A DNA stretch of 64,000 nt from Steroidobacter denitrificans (GTDB lineage: Bacteria; Pseudomonadota; Gammaproteobacteria; Steroidobacterales; Steroidobacteraceae): the NCBI RefSeq assembly GCF_001579945.1, contig NZ_CP011971.1, positions 496,001-560,000 of the forward strand, read 5' to 3'. The position numbers and the translations under genes are program-made. The notes beneath the pieces were generated by a model. That model was not told where the DNA came from. It saw nothing but the letters and a program-made list of their open reading frames with translations, and made no database searches. The stretch's first letter is position 1; each line of letters opens with the position of its first letter. Shown piece by piece: positions 44,095 to 53,166 of the stretch.

Positions 44095-45653
44095 ATCGGC
44101 GGCGATTTCCGGTGGCCGCGCGTCCATCGGGGCGGTGCCTGTTCGGCGCGGTCCTGGCGATCGGCACGGCGTTCGGCCTGTCGGCGCCGGCGCTCGATGC
44201 GGCTTCCGTCCTGAATGCCCGATCCGATCTCGGCCGGCCTATTTCGGCGGCGGCGCCGGAGCAAAGGATACCCGGGTCCGTGGAGGCGCTGGGAGTCGCG
44301 CTGGAACAGGCGCGCGCCGACGGGCTCGAGGTGCTGGCGCCCACGGCCTATGCCCAGGCGCTGAAGGCGCACGAGGATGCACTCAGGAATACTGCCCGTG
44401 GCCGCGAGCAGCGTGTCGGTGAACGCGTGCAGTCGGGCCAGGCGGCGCTGCAGCGCGCCACGGCATCGGCCACGCTGGCGCGCCAATCCTTCGGCTCCAC
44501 CCTGAAGGCGCGCGAGGATGCGCTGCTTGCGCTGGCTCCTGTCCGAGCGGCTGCGGTATGGCTGCGGGCGGCGGAACGCTTCCAGCAGGCCATGAAGGAA
44601 AACGAGGCCGGTGACATCCCGAAGGCTCAGCGGCGGGCAACCGAAGCCGAAGTCTTGTTGCGTGACGCCGAACTGACGGCCATCAAGGCCGGCGTGCTCG
44701 ATGAAGCGCGCGCGCTGATCGACCAGGCCGATGCCGCAAAAGTCGAGCGTCTCGCGCCGCGCTCGCTGGCGGCAGCCCGACGCCATCTGGCCGATGCCGA
44801 ACAGGAGATTCAGCGCAGTCGCTATGATCTCGCCGCCTCGCGGCGACTGGCGGTACGAGCCAGCTACGAGGCTCGCCACGCCATGCATCTGGCGCATCTG
44901 ATCGAGCGTACCTTGCAGCAGCAGAAAGACGGCCAGGCGGGATTGGAGGCGCTCATGCTTTCCTGGGAAGAACCCTTGCAGCGGATGGCCGCGGACATGG
45001 AGCTGTCGCTGCGCTTCGACGAGGGCATGCAGTCCTCGCTGCGGGAGCTGACCGAGCGCGTTCAGCAGCAGGTACAGGAACGTCGTCGTCTGAACCAGGA
45101 ACTGCTGGATCGCGACGAACAACTAAACGCGTCAAATGCACAACTGGAGCGTCTCGAGGCGCGTCTGGGCGGCGTCGCCGAGGAACGTATCGCCTTGCAG
45201 CGCCGGGTGGACGAACAGGAGCGTCTGCGCGCCAATCTGACGCGTATCGAAAACAGTTTCACGCCGGAGGAAGCGCGGGTCTATCGGCAGGGCGAGGATG
45301 TGATTCTGTCACTCCTCGGCCTGCGCTTTGCTTCCGGGCGCAGCGCGATCGGCCGTGACGGCGTACGCCTGATGGGCAAGGCGCACGAGGCGCTGGCGCT
45401 GTTCCCCGATGCGACCATATCGGTCGAGGGCCACACCGATGCGGAGGGCAGCGATTCCACGAACCTGATCCTGTCGCAGGATCGTGCCGATGCGGTGAAA
45501 CAATACTTGGTCTCGACGTTCGCGCTCGACCCCGAGAAGATCAGCTCCATCGGCTATGGCGAGGCGCGGCCGGTGGCGACGAACGAGACAGCCGCCGGCC
45601 GAGCCCGCAATCGCCGCATCGATCTGGTGATCCATTTGGATGGGGTGCGCTGA
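44091..45653 (+). CDS. OmpA-family envelope protein with long coiled coil
   Basis: 520-residue exported protein. GTG 44091 overlaps the proA stop. A signal peptide ([20 protein letters not shown]) leads to an Ala/Arg/Glu-rich helical region (~45-390) including DUF4398-like repeats ([40 protein letters not shown]). A classic OmpA-C domain ends the protein ([45 protein letters not shown]), which binds peptidoglycan. It probably links the outer envelope to the cell wall. Coupling to a proline gene is unusual. Confidence 0.85.
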   Translation: MNRRRFPVAARPSGRCLFGAVLAIGTAFGLSAPALDAASVLNARSDLGRPISAAAPEQRIPGSVEALGVALEQARADGLEVLAPTAYAQALKAHEDALRNTARGREQRVGERVQSGQAALQRATASATLARQSFGSTLKAREDALLALAPVRAAAVWLRAAERFQQAMKENEAGDIPKAQRRATEAEVLLRDAELTAIKAGVLDEARALIDQADAAKVERLAPRSLAAARRHLADAEQEIQRSRYDLAASRRLAVRASYEARHAMHLAHLIERTLQQQKDGQAGLEALMLSWEEPLQRMAADMELSLRFDEGMQSSLRELTERVQQQVQERRRLNQELLDRDEQLNASNAQLERLEARLGGVAEERIALQRRVDEQERLRANLTRIENSFTPEEARVYRQGEDVILSLLGLRFASGRSAIGRDGVRLMGKAHEALALFPDATISVEGHTDAEGSDSTNLILSQDRADAVKQYLVSTFALDPEKISSIGYGEARPVATNETAAGRARNRRIDLVIHLDGVR

Positions 45654-45734
45654 CCGGCCGACTGCCCGATCGAGGCGGTCTTTCGCCGGACCGATGCCGC
45701 GGTACCGGACAGGGTGCGGCCGGGGTGGCGGGGT

Positions 45735-46187
45735 TCAGCCGGGAGAGTGAGCGTGCCGGGCATGCGCGGCACAATGCTCGCAATTCACCCAGCCGGAATC
45801 GCCGTCGAGATAGTGTTCCTTTTTCCAGATGGGAACGCGATGCTTGACTTCATCGATGATGTAACGACAGGCATCGAAGGCCGGGCCGCGATGCGGCGCA
45901 CTGACGCCGACCCATACCGCCAGATCGCCGATTTCAAGCGATCCGACGCGATGCACACAGGCCGCCCGCACACCGTAGCGGGTAATGGCCTCCTGTACGA
46001 TGCGGGCGCCTTCCAGATTGGCCAGGGCCTCGAACGCTTCGTATTCCAGGCGAATGACCGCCCGACCTTCGTTATGGTCACGCACCCAGCCCTCGAAGCA
46101 GGCGTAGGCACCGGCCGACGCATCCTGCAGAACGGTGCGATGGGTTTCCGGTGTGAGCGGCGCCTGGCTGAGGGTGAATGGTGTCAT
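45735..46187 (-). CDS. moaE: Molybdopterin synthase catalytic subunit
   Basis: 150-residue large subunit of molybdopterin synthase, which adds the dithiolene sulfurs using thiocarboxylated MoaD. Motifs: FEGWVRDHNEGRAVIRLEYE, CVHRVGSLEIGDLAVWVGVS, FDACRYIIDEVKHRVPIWKK with the conserved lysines, then WVNCEHCAAHARHAH, an unusual Cys/His-rich end. Start overlaps the mobA-moaD stop by 4 nt. It is the last gene of the moeA-moaA-moaC-mobA::moaD-moaE operon. Confidence 0.94.
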   Translation of the reverse strand: MTPFTLSQAPLTPETHRTVLQDASAGAYACFEGWVRDHNEGRAVIRLEYEAFEALANLEGARIVQEAITRYGVRAACVHRVGSLEIGDLAVWVGVSAPHRGPAFDACRYIIDEVKHRVPIWKKEHYLDGDSGWVNCEHCAAHARHAHSPG

Positions 46188-47086
46188 CCGCCGGCCACCG
46201 GGGGGATGAACACGACCGTGTCGCCATGGCGCAAATTCGTGTCCCAGTCGCTGAATTCCGCATTCAAGGCGACCTTCAATTGCGCAGGCGCCAGCTTGAA
46301 AGGGTGCCGGCGGGCCAGCTGCGCATACAGTTCGGCCGGTGTCGCGGCCTGCGTGTCGATGGTTTCTTCGTGGCAGCCCGCCTGTTCGCGCAGCACGGCA
46401 TAGTAGCGGATGCGCAGGGTCTTGCCGCGCCCCGCTGCGTCATCGCCGGTGTCTTGGGTCTCGTTGCCTTGGAGGCCGGCGGCGAGGCGGAAAGGCGGCA
46501 GCGTATCCAGCGCATCGACGGCAGCAGCGAATTCCTGCGTGGTGTTGATATTGTCCAGGGCGTGCGCATCCGGCAGGTCCAGGAGCAGGATGTCGGCCCC
46601 CATCAGGAACTTACGCGGGCAATGCCGGCCCGCCGCTACGAACTCCCGCAGGGCTTCCCGGGCGCCCGGCTCCCAGATCGCGCACAAGGGTTCGGGCAGC
46701 CCGTCATGGCTGCTTCGATAGGCCGTGGCGCTCCTGCGCGGCTCGCGGTGGGTGATCAGGTAGCGTAACAGCGACGGAGTCAGAAACGGCAGGTCGCAGG
46801 CGAGGACCAGCCAGGCGGCCTGAGGATGTTCCGAGAGTGCCGTCATGATGCCGGCGATCGGGCCGGGGACGGAGTTGCGATCGACGATCTGCGGAAAGCG
46901 AGCGCGCAGCGGCTCCCGCCGTTGTTCTTCCCGCACCGAAACGAATGTCGAGCTGCAGAACGGCGTCAGCAGATCGAAGGCCCATTGCAGTTGCGGTTGT
47001 CCATGATAGGCCAGGCCTGCCTTGTCGCGCTGCATGCGGCGGCTGGCACCGCCGGCCAGCACCAGTCCGAACAGGGGGGGGATCAT
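46184..47086 (-). CDS. Fused MobA guanylyltransferase / MoaD sulfur carrier
   Basis: 300-residue two-domain protein. Residues 1-~200 are MobA-like, attaching GMP to molybdopterin: [50 protein letters not shown]. Residues ~222-300 are a complete MoaD (ubiquitin-like small subunit of molybdopterin synthase) beginning [15 protein letters not shown] and ending FIPPVAGG, the di-glycine needed for thiocarboxylation. A linker rich in Asp, Gly and Thr joins them. Separate moaD is missing, so this domain must serve MoaE next door. The 4-nt overlaps with moaC and moaE confirm one operon. Confidence 0.9.
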   Translation of the reverse strand: MIPPLFGLVLAGGASRRMQRDKAGLAYHGQPQLQWAFDLLTPFCSSTFVSVREEQRREPLRARFPQIVDRNSVPGPIAGIMTALSEHPQAAWLVLACDLPFLTPSLLRYLITHREPRRSATAYRSSHDGLPEPLCAIWEPGAREALREFVAAGRHCPRKFLMGADILLLDLPDAHALDNINTTQEFAAAVDALDTLPPFRLAAGLQGNETQDTGDDAAGRGKTLRIRYYAVLREQAGCHEETIDTQAATPAELYAQLARRHPFKLAPAQLKVALNAEFSDWDTNLRHGDTVVFIPPVAGG

Positions 47087-47643
47087 CGCGGTCTTCCTCC
47101 AGTAGCGGCGGGCTTGGCCGGCCCGGCCATCCTGCTCAGGGTCCCGGCGGCCATGTCGGGGTCAGACAGGTCGCTCGTGCTCGTGCCGCTTTTGCCGCCG
47201 CGCTTGTCGAGCAGGCGTGTTTGCAGGATTTCGATCCGGTGCGACAGAGCCTTGCACATATCGTAGATGGTGAGCGCCGCCACGCTGGCACCGGTGAGCG
47301 CCTCCATTTCGACACCGGTCTTGTGGTGCACGCCGACCGTGCATTGCACCAAGGCGTCGTCGCCGTCCATCACGATCGTGAGCTTGCAGTTTTCGATGCC
47401 TAGCGGATGACAGAACGGAATGAGTTCGTGGGTGCGTTTCGCCGCCATCGTGCCTGCGATGATGGCGGTCTGGAATACCGGTCCTTTGGGCGTATTGAAC
47501 TGGCACACGCGTAGCGCTTCGGCGACTTGCGCCGGAAAGCGCACGCGAGTCTGGGCTGTGGCGGTGCGCTTGGTGACGGCCTTGTCGCCGACGTCGACCA
47601 TGGTGGGCAGGGCATCGGCATCGATATGCGAGAACGAGCTCAT
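47083..47643 (-). CDS. moaC: Cyclic pyranopterin monophosphate synthase MoaC
   Basis: 186-residue second enzyme of molybdopterin synthesis, acting with MoaA to form cPMP. ATG 47643; core segments [33 protein letters not shown] and [20 protein letters not shown] with the catalytic KALSHRIEI region. The last ~30 residues (from [15 protein letters not shown]) extend past the usual MoaC end and look disordered. It overlaps mobA-moaD by 4 nt and follows moaA by 1 bp. Confidence 0.94.
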   Translation of the reverse strand: MSSFSHIDADALPTMVDVGDKAVTKRTATAQTRVRFPAQVAEALRVCQFNTPKGPVFQTAIIAGTMAAKRTHELIPFCHPLGIENCKLTIVMDGDDALVQCTVGVHHKTGVEMEALTGASVAALTIYDMCKALSHRIEILQTRLLDKRGGKSGTSTSDLSDPDMAAGTLSRMAGPAKPAATGGRPR

Positions 47644-47644
47644 G

Positions 47645-48715
47645 TCAGCCGCCAATGTAATACATTTCAATCTTGTGCTGCTGTTGCGGCGCGCGTTTCT
47701 GCAGGCTTTGACGCAACTCGCTGTAGCGGTCCGAGCGTGCGTGCCAACACGAGGCGATGAGTTCCCGGAGTTCCTTGTCGCTGGCGCCGCCGCGCATCGG
47801 CGCGCGCAGATCCAGCCCTGCCTGTGCAAACAGGCAGGTGTAGAGCACACCCTCCGAGGACAGGCGTGCCCGCGTGCACGCGCCGCAGAAAGGATTGGAG
47901 ATGGAGGAAATGAAGCCGATCTCACCGGCGCCGTCATCGAAGGCATAACGCTCGGCCACTTCTCCGTGGTAGTTCTCCTGTACCGGGTGCAACGGCCAGC
48001 GAGCGCCGATACGCGCCAGCAATTCGCGCGAGGGGACGACTTGATCCGCAGTCCACTGGTTGCTGTTGCCGACATCCATGTACTCGATGAAACGTACGAT
48101 GATGCCGCTGCCGCGAAAATACTCGAGCGTATCGAGCAGCGTATGATCATTCACGCCGCGTTGGACGACCACGTTGATCTTGATCGGCGCCAGATCCGCC
48201 GCCTGTGCCGCGTGGATACCCTCCAGCACCCGGTCGCGTTCCGCGAAGCCGCCGCTCATTTGCTTGAAAATCTCCGGATCCAGCGTGTCAAGGCTGACGG
48301 TGACCCGATTCAGGCCGTTGGCCTTGAGTCGAGCGGCGTGCTGAGCCAGCAGCACGCCGTTGGTCGTCAGCGCTACATCCTTGACGCCGTCGATCGAGGT
48401 CAACTCCCCGACGAGCTCAGCGATATCCGGCCGCAGCAGCGGCTCCCCGCCCGTCAGACGTAATTTTTCCACGCCGAAATAGACAAAAAGACGGCTCAGA
48501 CGGACGATTTCCTCGAACGACAGGCGCTCCTTCGACTTCAGAAATCGATAGTGCTCGTGGTAGGTTTCCCGTGGCATGCAATAGGTGCAGCGGAAGTTGC
48601 AGCGGTCCATGACCGAAATACGCAGGTCGTGGAGCGGCCGTCCGAGCTGATCGCGCGGTCGCGGCGGCGCGGCGGACGGGATTGGAAACGAGACAATGTG
48701 TCTGGAGTCGGTCAT
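47645..48715 (-). CDS. moaA: GTP 3',8-cyclase MoaA
   Basis: 356-residue radical-SAM enzyme that starts molybdenum cofactor synthesis from GTP. N-terminal cluster motif [13 protein letters not shown] (CxxxCxxC), second [4Fe-4S] motif [20 protein letters not shown] then C, and the terminal YYIGG, the conserved Gly-Gly end required by MoaA. Start [10 protein letters not shown]; moeA ends 18 bp upstream. Confidence 0.96.
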   Translation of the reverse strand: MTDSRHIVSFPIPSAAPPRPRDQLGRPLHDLRISVMDRCNFRCTYCMPRETYHEHYRFLKSKERLSFEEIVRLSRLFVYFGVEKLRLTGGEPLLRPDIAELVGELTSIDGVKDVALTTNGVLLAQHAARLKANGLNRVTVSLDTLDPEIFKQMSGGFAERDRVLEGIHAAQAADLAPIKINVVVQRGVNDHTLLDTLEYFRGSGIIVRFIEYMDVGNSNQWTADQVVPSRELLARIGARWPLHPVQENYHGEVAERYAFDDGAGEIGFISSISNPFCGACTRARLSSEGVLYTCLFAQAGLDLRAPMRGGASDKELRELIASCWHARSDRYSELRQSLQKRAPQQQHKIEMYYIGG

Positions 48716-48733
48716 GGAGCCGGTCCTGGTCGT

Positions 48734-49996
48734 TTACCAGCGATGCAGGGGCACCCTGGTGCCTTGCGCGATGATCGCCTCTGCCGGCGGCAGTTCGACG
48801 AAACCGTCGGTGCCGATGAGCGAGGTGAAATCCCCTGATCCCTGCGTGGGCCGTGGCCTGGCGGCTGGAGCTTGCAAGTCCATCGGCAAGCCGGACTTTT
48901 CACATCGGTCTCCATGTTCACCAATCCATGGCTTGGAGTCGAGCGCGAATCCGCCGATTCTCACCGGTACGAACCGGGTCACGGCCATTGCCGGCAAATC
49001 CTGCGCCAATGCAATCGTTTCGAGCGGTGACGCCGGGGTTCCGGCGGCGGCCTCCAGGCCGCGAAACACATAGCGGGTCAGGCACATGAGCGTAGAGACC
49101 GGGTTACCTGGCAAAGCGTACACCGCCTGGCCTCCGGCGCCCACCCCGAACCACATCGGCTTGCCCGGACGCTGCGCGATCTTGTGGAACACCTGGGTGA
49201 CGCCGAGTTCCCGCATGACCTGAGGCACGAAGTCGAATCGGCCCATGGATACGCCGCCGCTGAGGATCAGCGCGTCATGCGCATCGAGGTGGGCGCGCAG
49301 GCGGGTGCGCAACAGAGACAGATCGTCGGGAAGGTGGTCCTGGGCCAGCTGAGAATAACCGTGCCGGCGCAGCGCAGCCCAGAGTCCGTAGATATTGGAG
49401 CGATGGATCTGCCAGTCTGCAAGAGGTTCGCCGGGCTCCACCAGTTCGTTGCCGGTGGAAATCATCATGATACGCGGTGGCCGGCTCACCAGGGCTTGGG
49501 CATATCCATTGGCGGCCAGGGCGGCAACTTCCGCGGCACCCAGGAGGGTACCGGATTTCAGCAGCGGATCGCCGCGGCGGGCGTCGAGTCCGCGAGTATG
49601 GATGTTCATCCTGCGGACCGGTGCGGCGCCTTCCTGCAAGACGGCCGTGCCGCTGTCGATGTCGATCTTTTCCACGGGAACCACGCAATCGCAGCCGGCC
49701 GGCAGCATTGCCCCCGTCATGACCTCGATGCAGCTTCGCGGATCCCTCAGGTGTAGCGGGGCCGAGCCGGCAGCCTGGATGCCGGCAATATGAAAGCGGC
49801 GGCAACCGTTCTCGAATGCCGACCAAGCCAAAGCGATGCCATCCATCATGACCCGGTCGAATGGCGGTTGGTCACGAGTCGTGACGGTATTTTCCCTCAG
49901 TGTCGTGCCGGCGAGTGCGGACAGCGGCAGGGATACGGCGGGCAGGAGCGGTACGTGGCTCCGGATCGCGACTTCGGCCTGGGCGGGAGAGATCAT
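48734..49996 (-). CDS. moeA: Molybdopterin molybdenumtransferase MoeA
   Basis: 420-residue enzyme that inserts molybdate into adenylylated molybdopterin. Domain segments: DQPPFDRVMMDGIALAW (variant of the S/A-MDG loop), VMTGAMLPAGCDCVVPVE, ARRGDPLLKSGTLLGAAEVA, ISTGNELVEPGEPL, LILSGGVSMGRFDFVP and GQAVYALPGNPVSTLMCLTR. It heads the moeA-moaA-moaC-mobA::moaD-moaE operon. A strong hairpin stands 23 nt upstream of its start (50020-50047). Confidence 0.95.
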   Translation of the reverse strand: MISPAQAEVAIRSHVPLLPAVSLPLSALAGTTLRENTVTTRDQPPFDRVMMDGIALAWSAFENGCRRFHIAGIQAAGSAPLHLRDPRSCIEVMTGAMLPAGCDCVVPVEKIDIDSGTAVLQEGAAPVRRMNIHTRGLDARRGDPLLKSGTLLGAAEVAALAANGYAQALVSRPPRIMMISTGNELVEPGEPLADWQIHRSNIYGLWAALRRHGYSQLAQDHLPDDLSLLRTRLRAHLDAHDALILSGGVSMGRFDFVPQVMRELGVTQVFHKIAQRPGKPMWFGVGAGGQAVYALPGNPVSTLMCLTRYVFRGLEAAAGTPASPLETIALAQDLPAMAVTRFVPVRIGGFALDSKPWIGEHGDRCEKSGLPMDLQAPAARPRPTQGSGDFTSLIGTDGFVELPPAEAIIAQGTRVPLHRW

Positions 49997-50019
49997 GGGT
50001 CCATCACGAAAACAACGAC

Positions 50020-50047
50020 GCCCCCGGCAGGCAGGCTTGCCGGGGGC
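50020..50047 (-). terminator. Terminator-like hairpin just upstream of moeA
   Basis: GCCCCCGGCA and TGCCGGGGGC form a perfect 10-bp stem with an 8-nt loop. Read on the minus strand it is followed by GTCGTTGTTTTCG, a moderate T-run. It would end transcripts of the small secreted-protein gene (stop at 50096), but lies only 23 nt before the moeA ATG, leaving no room for a promoter after it. Confidence 0.7.
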
Positions 50048-50095
50048 TTCAGTGTGTCATGAGGAGTGGTGTGTGGCTACCGAATTGGCGAGATA

Positions 50096-50446
50096 TCAGC
50101 TCTTGGCCTTGAAAATACGTACCTGCTCATTGAACGCCTTGGCTTTTTCCTGCAGTTCGGCGATGGCGGCATTATGTTTCTTGGCCTGCATGGTCTTCAT
50201 TTGCATGAGTTGGGCGGTACCGGCTGCCTTGGATTTGGTCTCTTCTTCCAGGCAGGCACCGAATTCCGTCACTTCATTGTTGTAGGTCTTGAAGGCGTTC
50301 ATGGCGGCGATCATTTCCCCCTCGGTGGCGGTCGCTCCATCGGGAATCGTAGCCGGCGCCTTCGGGTAGATACATTCGGCCTGGGCCGACCACGAAACCA
50401 CGGCAAACGCCAGGGCGGCGGCGAGCTTGAGCGCTTTACGATCCAT
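50096..50446 (-). CDS. Small secreted two-Cys protein, paralogue 1
   Basis: 116-residue exported protein of unknown function. ATG 50446; signal peptide ALAFAVVSWSAQA, then mature ECIYPKAPATIPDGATATEG. A predicted helical remainder contains MIAAMNAFKTYNNEVTEFGA followed by CLEEE, and ends AFNEQVRIFKAKS. Two cysteines could pair. It shares order and motifs (AEC-YPKAP, GATATE-EMIA, YN-EV, CLE-E, RFNEQV) with 50780-51151, so the genes are tandem duplicates. They separate the moe/moa operon from modBC. Confidence 0.75.
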   Translation of the reverse strand: MDRKALKLAAALAFAVVSWSAQAECIYPKAPATIPDGATATEGEMIAAMNAFKTYNNEVTEFGACLEEETKSKAAGTAQLMQMKTMQAKKHNAAIAELQEKAKAFNEQVRIFKAKS

Positions 50447-50779
50447 TACAGGTCTCTCCATCAGGCAGGAAGTAGGCCGGGCGCACCGTGCGCGACGGCT
50501 GGCACGCAAAGCATCGGCCCGATCTCCATGGACTTGATGGCCGGACGGCACGGCATCATATAACTGCGACGGCGGTCGCAGGATTTCGAGGCCGATCCGC
50601 ACCGCGGGGGGCGCCGGTCGATGCCGGCATGCAGGCAGGCGGATTCCTGCCGCATTAAAAGAAGAATCGAGAAAAAGACGGGTCGAGTTTCACATCGTCG
50701 ATCTTGCGGATCGATGCGCCCAACCTCATTTCAGCCGCTGACCGCGGCGTGGCACTCCGCTGCGATCAGTTCTTGGCGA
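50447..50779. other. Gap between the two secreted paralogues
   Basis: 333 bp without a supported gene. It should contain the promoter of the 50096 gene. A small inverted repeat GGCAGG/CCTGCC (about 50636-50653) and an A-rich patch (ATTAAAAGAAG near 50655) are the only visible features. Nothing else was recognised. Confidence 0.4.
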
Positions 50780-51151
50780 TCAACTCTTGGGCCGCGCCTT
50801 GTACGCCTGGACCTGCTCGTTGAAACGGGCAGCATGCGCTTCGAGTTCCTCGACAGCGGCGTTATGCCGCTTGCTGTGGATGGCCCGGATCGAGGCAATC
50901 TGACTCTTGGAGGCATCAGCGCCCGCCGCCTCGATGCGCGCGTTCATTTCCATCTCCAGGCAGCTCAAATAAGCATTGACCTCGCTATTGTATGCCTTGA
51001 TCGCCTGCATACCCGCGATCATTTCTTCTTCGGTGGCGGTGGCACCGTTGGGGCTGTTGTCCGGCGCCTTGGGGTAGAGGCATTCAGCATTCGCTCCGGT
51101 CACGCCCAGCAGGCCCGCCAGCATGACGCCCCACAGAATACGAATATTCAT
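50780..51151 (-). CDS. Small secreted two-Cys protein, paralogue 2
   Basis: 123-residue exported protein. Signal peptide MNIRILWGVMLAGLLGVTGANA, mature ECLYPKAPDNSPNGATATEE, then MIAGMQAIKAYNSEVNAYLS followed by CLEMEM and a helical C-terminus with KRHNAAVEELEAHAARFNEQ. Clearly homologous to the 50096-50446 product (about 45-50% by eye). It is divergent from modB with a 146-bp shared promoter region. Function unknown; periplasmic location is inferred. Confidence 0.75.
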   Translation of the reverse strand: MNIRILWGVMLAGLLGVTGANAECLYPKAPDNSPNGATATEEEMIAGMQAIKAYNSEVNAYLSCLEMEMNARIEAAGADASKSQIASIRAIHSKRHNAAVEELEAHAARFNEQVQAYKARPKS

Positions 51152-51297
51152 TGCTCACACCCTCCAGCAACCCGGCAAAATGAGAAAATACTCAAAATGA
51201 GAAAACACTTCGACCGTGGTTCCATACGGAACCATCATCGGAGACATATTAGGGCAGCATGGTACCGCCGGCTGGGCGCGTGAGGGAAGAACGACGA

Positions 51298-51981
51298 ATG
51301 ACAGCTGTGGAACTCGATGCCCTGCGCCTGAGCTTATCCGTCGCCCTGCGCAGCGTCCTGGTGAGCCTGCCGGTCGCGATCGTGATCGCCTGGGTGTTGA
51401 CCCGGACCCGGTTCAAGGGACGGCTGCTGCTGGATGCACTGGTGCATTTGCCCCTGGTGCTGCCGCCGGTCGTGGTCGGTTATCTGCTGTTGCTGCTGTT
51501 CGGTATGCGGGGTCCGTTGGGCGGCTGGCTGTATGAACACTTCGGCGTACAGCTCATATTCACCCGCTCGGGTGCCGCGCTCGCTACCGCGGTGATGTCG
51601 TTTCCGCTGCTGGTGCGTGCGATCCGCATTTCGCTGGAAGGTATAGATCCGGGATTGGAACAGGCGGCGCGCACCTTGGGTGCCGGCGCCTGGGACCGGT
51701 TTTTCACTGTCACGCTGCCATTGATGCTGCCGGGCATCCTGGCCGGAGCGGTGCTGGCCTTCTCGGCCGGTCTGGGCGAATTCGGCGCGGTGATCACGTT
51801 CGTCTCCAACATTCCCGGCGAGACGCGTACCCTGCCGCTGGCGCTCTATACTGCCTTGCAGACACCTGGTGGCGATGCGCTGGCGGCGCGGCTGGCGGCC
51901 ATTTCATTTTCCTTGGGGTTGCTCGGCTTGATCGTCGCGGAACTCATCGCGCGGCGCGTACGCTGGTTGCTGGGACGCTGA
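51298..51981 (+). CDS. modB: Molybdate ABC transporter permease
   Basis: 227-residue inner-membrane permease. ATG 51298 follows GGGAAG. Five or six helices; the ATPase-contact loop is EQAARTLGAGAWDRFFTVTL, and FSAGLGEFGAVITFVSNIPG is the ModB signature. modC follows by 3 bp. No modA (periplasmic binding protein) lies upstream, where it is usually first in the operon. Confidence 0.93.
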   Translation: MTAVELDALRLSLSVALRSVLVSLPVAIVIAWVLTRTRFKGRLLLDALVHLPLVLPPVVVGYLLLLLFGMRGPLGGWLYEHFGVQLIFTRSGAALATAVMSFPLLVRAIRISLEGIDPGLEQAARTLGAGAWDRFFTVTLPLMLPGILAGAVLAFSAGLGEFGAVITFVSNIPGETRTLPLALYTALQTPGGDALAARLAAISFSLGLLGLIVAELIARRVRWLLGR

Positions 51982-51984
51982 GCG

Positions 51985-53127
51985 ATGTTCAGTATCGCGG
52001 TGAGCAAGCGGCGCATCGGCTTCGAACTGGAGGTCGCGATCGAGGTGCCGAGGCCCGGCGTGGTGGCCTTGTTCGGCCGGTCCGGCTGCGGCAAGACCAC
52101 GCTGGTGAACATCGTCGCCGGTCTGGTCGCGGCGGACCAGGCGCGTATCGCGATCGATGGTGTCGTGCTCGAGGATTCCCTGCTCGGGCAGCGAGTGCCC
52201 GCACACCGGCGCCGTATCGGCTATGTATTTCAGGATGCGCGGCTGTTTCCCCATCTGGATGTGCGCGGCAATCTGCGCTATGCGCAGCGCCGTGCGTCGC
52301 GTGTACCGGCGCGCATCGGCTTCGATCAGGCGGTGCAGCTGCTCGGGCTGGAGGCACTATTGCGCCGCCGGGTGCATCAACTCTCCGGCGGTGAACGCCA
52401 GCGTGTCGCGCTGGGGCGTGCGCTGCTGGCCCAGCCTCGGCTACTGTTGCTGGATGAGCCGCTGGCCGCGCTGGATGCGGCGCGCCGCGACGAAGTTCTG
52501 CCTTATCTGGAGATGCTGCGCGACGAATTGTCCGTGCCCATGATCTATGTCAGCCATCAGTTCGAGGAAGTTCTGCGCCTGGCGACGCATGTGGTACTGA
52601 TGGAGCAAGGCCGGGTGGTGGTGCAAGGCGGGTTGGACGACATCAGCCTGCACCCGCGGTTGCGGGCGATCGTCGGTCCGGAATCGGTCGGCGCCGTATT
52701 GCTGGGCAGGATCGAAAACGACGGCGATGGCAGGCTCGCCACCGTGTGCATCGGCGAGAACGTGTTGAGCGTCCCGATGCGGGCGGCGCGCAGGGGAGCC
52801 ATGGTTCGGGTGCAATTGCTGGCGCGTGACATCATCCTGGCGACGTCGCGCCCGGAGGGTCTGAGCGTTCGCAATATGTTGACCGGCAGGGTTAGCCGTG
52901 TGAGCGGCGACGACGCCGATACGGATCTGGTGCAAGTCGACGTCGGTGGCGCGCATATCATGGCGCGGGTGACTCGCGAGGCGACGGCCGCCTTGGGCCT
53001 GCGCGGAGGATTGCGCGTCTGGGTGCTGGTGAAGGCCGTATCGATTCGTGGACATGCGTTCGCGGGCGGCGCAAGCCTTGAAGTCTTGAAGTCTTCCATC
53101 GGGATGGGATCCGATGCTGCGCAATGA
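51985..53127 (+). CDS. modC: Molybdate ABC transporter ATPase
   Basis: 380-residue ATPase of the molybdate importer. Walker A FGRSGCGKTTLVN, Q-loop YVFQDARLFPHLDV, signature LSGGERQRVALG, Walker B LLLLDEPLAALD, H-loop IYVSHQFEEVL. The C-terminal Mop/TOBE region (about 295-365, NMLTGRVSRVSGDDADTD) can bind molybdate in homologues and sense its level. It starts 3 bp after modB and ends 39 bp before the rhomboid gene. Confidence 0.94.
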   Translation: MFSIAVSKRRIGFELEVAIEVPRPGVVALFGRSGCGKTTLVNIVAGLVAADQARIAIDGVVLEDSLLGQRVPAHRRRIGYVFQDARLFPHLDVRGNLRYAQRRASRVPARIGFDQAVQLLGLEALLRRRVHQLSGGERQRVALGRALLAQPRLLLLDEPLAALDAARRDEVLPYLEMLRDELSVPMIYVSHQFEEVLRLATHVVLMEQGRVVVQGGLDDISLHPRLRAIVGPESVGAVLLGRIENDGDGRLATVCIGENVLSVPMRAARRGAMVRVQLLARDIILATSRPEGLSVRNMLTGRVSRVSGDDADTDLVQVDVGGAHIMARVTREATAALGLRGGLRVWVLVKAVSIRGHAFAGGASLEVLKSSIGMGSDAAQ

Positions 53128-53166
53128 CAGGTTTGAATCGGCTGTCGAGATGCCCATACTTGCGGG

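Noticed and set aside
49997-50095. Moco riboswitch upstream of moeA
   Set aside because: The gap is only 99 nt and holds just one hairpin; the multi-helix consensus is not present.
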